From Verrucomicrobiota bacterium (lineage in GTDB: Bacteria > Verrucomicrobiota > Kiritimatiellia > Kiritimatiellales > Pontiellaceae), in contig DOEU01000069.1 in NCBI GenBank assembly GCA_003532555.1, forward strand, positions 1 to 10,509: a stretch of 10,509 bases of DNA. Reading direction: 5' to 3'. Below the pieces are notes generated by a model, which had not been told where the DNA came from, did no database searches, and worked only from the letters and a program-made list of their open reading frames with translations. This document shows positions 6,202 to 10,509 of this stretch, piece by piece (position 1 is the stretch's first letter; each line of letters opens with the position of its first letter). The position numbers were made by a program, and so were the translations under genes.

Positions 6202-7434
6202 ATGAAAATTATTTTTCTAACAAATCGATTGCCGCACGCAGACGTAGTTGGTGGTCATCGCTTGATTTATCAACGAATGGAACAATTAAAAAATCGAGGT
6301 CATTGGATTGGTATTGCCGCATTGGTCATGGATGAGAATCGCCAACACCTCACCCAACTTCAATCCAAATTTGATTTTGCAGAAGCCGTCCCCTATCAAA
6401 ACCCACCCTTTACCCGCCGCCTCTTTAACGACTACTTGAACCCCACTTTGCCCGCCATTTTTTGGAAAAATCATTCTCCTAAGATGAGGCAACTTGTCGG
6501 AAATGCGGTGCAACAATATCAATGTGATTTAGTAGTGGCTGAATTCAGTGAGATGGGTCAATACCTTTATCGAAACCCCTATCTCTCCGCCGTCCACAAA
6601 ATTGTTTCTTGTCATCGATGTCTGAGTGACACATTCGAAAAATATATCTCAACTAAAGGGGTCCCCCTATCCATTCGTCTAAAAAGTGCCGTTCAGCTGA
6701 AACGACTCCAAACGTATGAATTCGAGATGTATAACGCCATGGATCACATTCTCACCCTCACATCGGAAGATCGCTTTACACTCCTCAATGGAGCACCTCA
6801 ACTTCCTATTTCGGTTGTAGCACCGGGGATTGATATCACCGCACTCAATCATGTATCAGAATTAAATAAATCAATCCATCCACTGTTGCTGATGTGCGGC
6901 TACTTTACAGATAAATCGAATCGTGATGCCGCTCTCTGGTTTATTCGATCTATCTGGCCACGGATAAAAAAACAACATCCAACCATCAACTGCCAATTTG
7001 TCGGTAAAGGAATTGGTTCCGAAATGCGACAAGCAGCCGGAAAAGATCCACGGATCGAACTCATTACGGAAGTAGAGGATTTACGACCTTACCGAAAAGG
7101 CGCCACCATTTTCATCAATCCCATGCGACTTGGTTCCGGACTTCGCGTTAAAATTTTGGAAGCGATGGGCAGCGGTCTTCCTGTAGTCACGACGTCTCTC
7201 GGTGCAGCAGGTTTGCCGGCTCAAAATGGCACGAACTGTTTTATCAATGATACGCCTAAAGGTTTTGCAAACGCCATTTCCTGGCTTTTAACCGACACCC
7301 AACTCGCCAACCGCATGGGAGCACGAGCTAAGCAAATGACCACCCAACAGTATAACGCTCACGCCTCCACATCTCAATTAGAGCGGATTTTTAACGACAC
7401 AATTAACAGCGCTCAAAACGCAAAAACATCATGA
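6202..7434 (+). CDS. Glycosyltransferase, GT4 family (GT-B fold)
   Basis: A 410-residue cytosolic or membrane-associated enzyme expected to move a sugar from a nucleotide-sugar donor onto a glycan or lipid acceptor; donor and acceptor cannot be told. The N-terminal Rossmann-like domain begins MKIIFLTNRLPHADVVGGHR (1-20), with the glycine-rich acceptor-side loop. The linker VVAPGID (about 205-211) leads into the second domain (LLLMCGYFTD, about 229). The donor-site block PMRLGSGLRVKILEAMGSGL (about 305-325) is typical, with the conserved glutamate in KILEAM, followed by PVVTTSLGAAGLP. No signal peptide or membrane segment is visible. Only a weak AGGA lies 12 bases before the ATG, and the nearby TACACT box would give a leaderless message. 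The last codon overlaps the next gene in an ATGA. It stands alone, not in a polysaccharide cluster. Confidence 0.88.
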   Translation: MKIIFLTNRLPHADVVGGHRLIYQRMEQLKNRGHWIGIAALVMDENRQHLTQLQSKFDFAEAVPYQNPPFTRRLFNDYLNPTLPAIFWKNHSPKMRQLVGNAVQQYQCDLVVAEFSEMGQYLYRNPYLSAVHKIVSCHRCLSDTFEKYISTKGVPLSIRLKSAVQLKRLQTYEFEMYNAMDHILTLTSEDRFTLLNGAPQLPISVVAPGIDITALNHVSELNKSIHPLLLMCGYFTDKSNRDAALWFIRSIWPRIKKQHPTINCQFVGKGIGSEMRQAAGKDPRIELITEVEDLRPYRKGATIFINPMRLGSGLRVKILEAMGSGLPVVTTSLGAAGLPAQNGTNCFINDTPKGFANAISWLLTDTQLANRMGARAKQMTTQQYNAHASTSQLERIFNDTINSAQNAKTS

Positions 7435-7829
7435 GTGGATTTAAAGGAAAATTTCATCGAGAACATCTCTGTAGCCGCTTTACGAAAGATTTAGTGCGGC
7501 GTTCTCGCTCTCGCTGTGAATGTTGCAATCAAGGAGGCCAACAACTTTCGATATACGAAATCGAACCCCTCCCTGAAGAACCGTCTCCCGATCACGCTCT
7601 TTTCCTGTGTGAAAGTTGTATTAAACAAATCAAAAATCCCAAAAAAATGAATCCACATAATTGGCGTTGCTTAACCGATACGGTTTGGTCAGAACTCCCC
7701 GCTTTACAAGTAATGAGTCTTCGCATGCTCCGTCGATTAGCCGCTCGAGATGAACACTGGGCGAGTGAACTCTTAAATCAGGTAGTCGTAGAGCCCACCA
7801 TTAACGAATGGTGTGATCAAGCAAAGTAG
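7431..7829 (+). CDS. PhnA-type zinc-ribbon protein lacking the C-terminal PhnA domain
   Basis: A 132-residue protein of unknown function. C29-x2-C32 and C60-x2-C63 form a probable four-cysteine zinc ribbon. The pattern around it, LSIYEIEPL between the cysteine pairs, then MNPHNWRCLTDTVWSELPALQV (split at 73-84 and 85-94) and RMLRRLA, closely resembles the N-terminal half of the roughly 190-residue PhnA-domain proteins (CELC...LSVYEV...CDTC...NHWRCLNDSMW...PAVQV). The C-terminal PhnA domain (PF03831 type) is absent; the protein ends soon after the helix that would precede it, at WCDQAK. Despite the name, PhnA is not established as a phosphonate-degrading enzyme. An N-terminal arginine/lysine-rich stretch (about 16-28) could bind nucleic acid. 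The start overlaps the glycosyltransferase stop in an ATGA without its own ribosome site, so the two are likely translationally coupled. Only three bases separate its stop from that of the aspartate kinase on the other strand. Confidence 0.78.
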   Translation: MSGFKGKFHREHLCSRFTKDLVRRSRSRCECCNQGGQQLSIYEIEPLPEEPSPDHALFLCESCIKQIKNPKKMNPHNWRCLTDTVWSELPALQVMSLRMLRRLAARDEHWASELLNQVVVEPTINEWCDQAK

Positions 7830-7832
7830 ATC

Positions 7833-9179
7833 TTAACCAAAGAAGACCTTACCCAAAGAGCTCAACGCTTTTTTACGATCTTTCGCCTTCACCGCAAACA
7901 TCATGCTTATTTCAGAAGCACCCTGATTCACCATTTCAATATTCACACCCGCATCAGCTAAAGCATGAGTTGCTTGAGCAGCCATACCTACTACATATCG
8001 CATGCCTTCACCCACCACCATTAACAACGCAAGCCCATGCTCTACATTAATCGCATCTGGACTCAATTCAGACTGAATTCGCTCCAGCACTTTGGCCTCT
8101 TTTCCAACTAACTGCTGGCTATGCAAGATCACCGACATATTATCAATACCCGACGGGCTATGTTCATATGAAATTTGTTCATCTTCAAATATCTGAAGTA
8201 GGCGTCGACCAAAACCGACCTCACGGTTCATCATATATTTATCTATATAGATCGCACTAAAGCCCTCCGCACTAGAAATACCTGCCACCTGCGTTCCATC
8301 GATTTTACGCGTTGGCAAAACCAAGGTACCCGGGGCACTTGGGCGATTCGTATTTTTAATGCAAATAGGAATTTCTGCATGAACCGCCGGTACTATAGCC
8401 TCATCGTGAAACACACCAAACCCCGCATATGCTAATTCACGCATCTCGCGGTATGTCATACGTTCAATGGCAGGCGCATGATCAACCAAACGCGGATCCA
8501 TAGCATAAACCGAATCCACATCGGTAAAGTTCTCATATACATCGGCTTTAACTGCTGCTGATAAAATAGCACCCGTAATATCCGATCCACCACGTGGAAA
8601 TGTCGCAAGTTCTCCTCCCCGAGTTTCACCAAAAAAACCAGGAAAAATAACAATCTTATCTCGTTCTCGTAACCGAGCTAACGCCTCATAAGATTCGGGC
8701 AATACTTCAGCGTTACCGAATTCATCCGATAACAGCATTCCCGCTTCACCCGGATCTACATATTCGGCTGAGCAGCCGGCATGATTAAAAGCTGCAGCGA
8801 TTACCTTGGCATTATTATCTTCACCCGCCGCCTTCATCGTATCCATAAATTGAGCTTCATGAGATCCCCGATTCGCAATGCGATGTTCTAAATCCTCTCG
8901 CACTTCATTCAAGACGTCATCCGACAAACCTAAATCTCGCTGAATTTCACCATACCTATTAATCACTTGCTCTAGAGAAGCCTGATATGATTCGTTCTGT
9001 AGCACACGTTGCGCCAATGCGATCAATAGATCCGTTACTTTTGCATCGTCGTTGTCCCGCTTGCCAGGAGCCGAAACCACCACAATTTTTCTACCCGCAT
9101 CCGCACGAACAATTTCAACTACTTTTGAAATTTGATCGGCATTCGCAACCGATGATCCGCCAAACTTAACGACCTTCAT
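7833..9179 (-). CDS. Aspartate kinase (YclM-like, two ACT domains)
   Basis: Phosphorylates aspartate to aspartyl-phosphate, the first step toward lysine, threonine and methionine. At 448 residues it is a monofunctional kinase. Numbered from the ATG at 9179: VVKFGGSSVA (3-12) opens the amino-acid kinase domain, VVVSAPGKR (34-42) follows, SGED-type catalytic residues appear as AAGEDNNAK, and FPRGGSDITGA (194-204) is the conserved substrate loop. The C-terminal regulatory half has two ACT regions (about 306-378 and 384-445, the second holding ALADAGVNIEMVNQGASEISMMF, split here only by description), which usually mediate feedback by amino acids. The sequence is strikingly like Bacillus YclM (ThrD). 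An in-frame TTG at 9185 would add two residues, but ATG 9179 has GGAGG nine bases upstream. It overlaps hom by 14 bases. Which amino acid inhibits it cannot be read here. Confidence 0.96.
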   Translation of the reverse strand: MKVVKFGGSSVANADQISKVVEIVRADAGRKIVVVSAPGKRDNDDAKVTDLLIALAQRVLQNESYQASLEQVINRYGEIQRDLGLSDDVLNEVREDLEHRIANRGSHEAQFMDTMKAAGEDNNAKVIAAAFNHAGCSAEYVDPGEAGMLLSDEFGNAEVLPESYEALARLRERDKIVIFPGFFGETRGGELATFPRGGSDITGAILSAAVKADVYENFTDVDSVYAMDPRLVDHAPAIERMTYREMRELAYAGFGVFHDEAIVPAVHAEIPICIKNTNRPSAPGTLVLPTRKIDGTQVAGISSAEGFSAIYIDKYMMNREVGFGRRLLQIFEDEQISYEHSPSGIDNMSVILHSQQLVGKEAKVLERIQSELSPDAINVEHGLALLMVVGEGMRYVVGMAAQATHALADAGVNIEMVNQGASEISMMFAVKAKDRKKALSSLGKVFFG

Positions 9180-10479
9180 CTTCAAAGTCCTCCAACCGCA
9201 TTCGAAGCGGTTCCTCTTTACAAATCGCCAACGATGAAATTATTTCTATCGCCGCACAAAAATCAGCTTCTCGTGCCTGCTCCGTTAATACAACGACGGG
9301 AACAGCTCTATTGGGATGCATTTCTTTTTGAATCACTGATGCCACGTTAATCGAATGCTCACCCAAGATATTCATAACTTGAGCCATCGCCCCGGGCTCA
9401 TCAGCCAAGGTCAACCGCAAATAACAGCGCTTCTGTACATCATCCGCTGAAAGATACGTCAAGGACGCATGCTCCCGCATCATCGTAATTCCAATCGGAG
9501 ACCCTACTTCATGAATCACATCCGCCGCCGCTTCCATAATATCGCTAATAACAGCACTCCCCGTTGGTAAACGACCAGCACCACGTCCATAATACATCGT
9601 GTCATCAACAATATCACCCTTCATAAAGACGGCATTGAATGAATCATTAACGGATCCAATCATCGCGGCTTTCGGAACCAGTGCTGCCTCAACTGAAAGC
9701 TCGACTGAACCGTTATGCCGTTTGATTATAGCCAATAATTTGATACGATAGCCCAATTCATCTGCATTTGAAATATCAACCTTAGAAAGGTCTCTAATTC
9801 CTGACGTCGGACATACCTCCATTGGCACCGCCGCCCCATAAGCCATCGAAGCAAGCAAGACAGCCTTATGCGCTGTATCAATTCCATCGATATCCAAATC
9901 AGGAGGTGTTTCCGCATAGCCCAATGCTTGCGCATCAGCCAAAACTTCATCAAAAGGCAAGCCTTCACGCTCCATTCGCGTCAAAATATAATTACACGTA
10001 CCGTTCAAAATCCCAAAAATTGATTCAATCTGATTTCCAATAAGCCCTTCACGCTGTGCTCGTAAAACCGGAATCCCGCCTCCAACTGCTGCTTCATAAT
10101 AGATCCCCGTATCCCGTTCATCCGCTAACGCATACAAATCAGCCCCGTGATCGGCCAACAAAGCCTTATTTGCCGTCACAACCGGTTTACCCAACCGCAA
10201 CGCCTGTTCCGTCAGATCCTTTGCAATCGAGGAACCCCCGACCAACTCAACCACAATATCAACTTCTTCATCTGCAATAACCGCCGACGCATCCGTCGTC
10301 AATATATCCGCTGGAAGTACGATACCACGATCACTCACAATATCTAAATCTGCTATTTTTTTTACGACTGGTAGGATCCCCGACCGTCCCGCAATCAGAT
10401 CGCTATTTTTCAACAATCCCTCAACAACACCAGCACCCACGGTACCAAATCCTAAAACACCAATTCCAATTTCTCTCAT
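9166..10479 (-). CDS. hom: Homoserine dehydrogenase
   Basis: Reduces aspartate 4-semialdehyde to homoserine with NAD(P)H, the branch toward threonine and methionine. The 437 residues match the ACT-containing form (about 430). The Rossmann loop GFGTVG is at 10-15 and ANKALLA at 103-109 carries K105. GILNGTCNYILTRM (156-169) and AETPPDLDIDGIDTAHK (189-205) form the catalytic domain. E190, D201 and K205 keep the same spacing as the catalytic residues E208, D219 and K223 of the yeast enzyme, and K105 corresponds to yeast K117. A C-terminal ACT domain begins at YLRLTLADEPGAMAQV (353-368) and likely senses threonine. The ATG at 10479 follows GAGG by ten bases. It is the first gene of a two-gene unit with aspartate kinase; the promoter is probably cut off by the window edge. 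Confidence 0.97.
   Translation of the reverse strand: MREIGIGVLGFGTVGAGVVEGLLKNSDLIAGRSGILPVVKKIADLDIVSDRGIVLPADILTTDASAVIADEEVDIVVELVGGSSIAKDLTEQALRLGKPVVTANKALLADHGADLYALADERDTGIYYEAAVGGGIPVLRAQREGLIGNQIESIFGILNGTCNYILTRMEREGLPFDEVLADAQALGYAETPPDLDIDGIDTAHKAVLLASMAYGAAVPMEVCPTSGIRDLSKVDISNADELGYRIKLLAIIKRHNGSVELSVEAALVPKAAMIGSVNDSFNAVFMKGDIVDDTMYYGRGAGRLPTGSAVISDIMEAAADVIHEVGSPIGITMMREHASLTYLSADDVQKRCYLRLTLADEPGAMAQVMNILGEHSINVASVIQKEMHPNRAVPVVVLTEQAREADFCAAIEIISSLAICKEEPLRMRLEDFEDEGR
9189..9193 (-). promoter_or_regulatory. Ribosome binding site of aspartate kinase, inside the end of hom
   Basis: Minus-strand GGAGG lies nine bases before ATG 9179 but only three before the in-frame TTG at 9185. 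The spacing decides for the ATG. The site is within the last codons of the homoserine dehydrogenase gene, so ribosomes finishing hom can pass directly to the kinase. Confidence 0.7.
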
Positions 10480-10509
10480 CTACTCTTTTCCTCGCCATAA
10501 AATAAGAAC

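Noticed and set aside
6286..6522. Minus-strand open frame of 78 codons inside the glycosyltransferase
   Set aside because: Antisense shadow of a well-supported coding region, with no family features.
8456..8653. Small minus-strand frame in the aspartate kinase gene
   Set aside because: Out-of-frame shadow with biased composition caused by the kinase codons.
9822..10347. Several short plus-strand frames rich in proline, glutamine and serine
   Set aside because: Antisense to hom; their composition is what the complement of hom codons produces.
10480..10509. Possible lysine or threonine leader control upstream of hom
   Set aside because: Only 30 bases are present, enough for a ribosome site but too short to judge a riboswitch or attenuator.

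Overview
The window is compact bacterial chromosome: ten genes, almost no spare DNA, no mobile element, no tRNA or rRNA and no CRISPR array. Base composition looks moderate (mid-40s % GC by eye) and fairly even. The housekeeping proteins look like those of the PVC/Verrucomicrobiota-Kiritimatiellota neighbourhood: a lysyl-tRNA synthetase with an EIAPAYSELN motif, a TsaD ending in a short PSLRL tail, and a YclM-type two-ACT aspartate kinase. That placement is inference from remembered family features and is tentative.

Left part (1-2948, minus strand): a three-gene unit reads asmA-like, plsY, gpsA. GpsA makes sn-glycerol-3-phosphate and PlsY acylates it, so these are adjacent steps at the entry to phospholipid synthesis. 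The AsmA-like protein is a membrane-anchored envelope protein. The first 54 bases hold a promoter and a ribosome binding site for a further minus-strand gene that begins just outside the window.

Centre (3045-6116): a plus-strand low-molecular-weight protein tyrosine phosphatase-like gene meets lysS tail to tail with no base between them. lysS has its own promoter in the 72-base gap after tsaD. TsaD is the catalytic subunit for the t6A tRNA modification, so tsaD and lysS both serve translation.

Right-centre (6117-7829): an 85-base divergent spacer contains a 14-base perfect palindrome inside a 10-base inverted repeat. It is followed by a family-4 type glycosyltransferase, whose stop overlaps by 4 bases the start of a small zinc-ribbon protein resembling the N-terminal half of PhnA-domain proteins.

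Right end (7833-10479, minus strand): homoserine dehydrogenase and aspartate kinase overlap by 14 bases. This is the aspartate-family amino-acid pair leading to threonine and methionine, and via aspartate semialdehyde to lysine. No gap over 300 bases lacks a gene. I see no clear new defence, secretion or biosynthetic system. The most interesting items are the structured divergent spacers, the truncated PhnA-like protein and the variant phosphatase loop.
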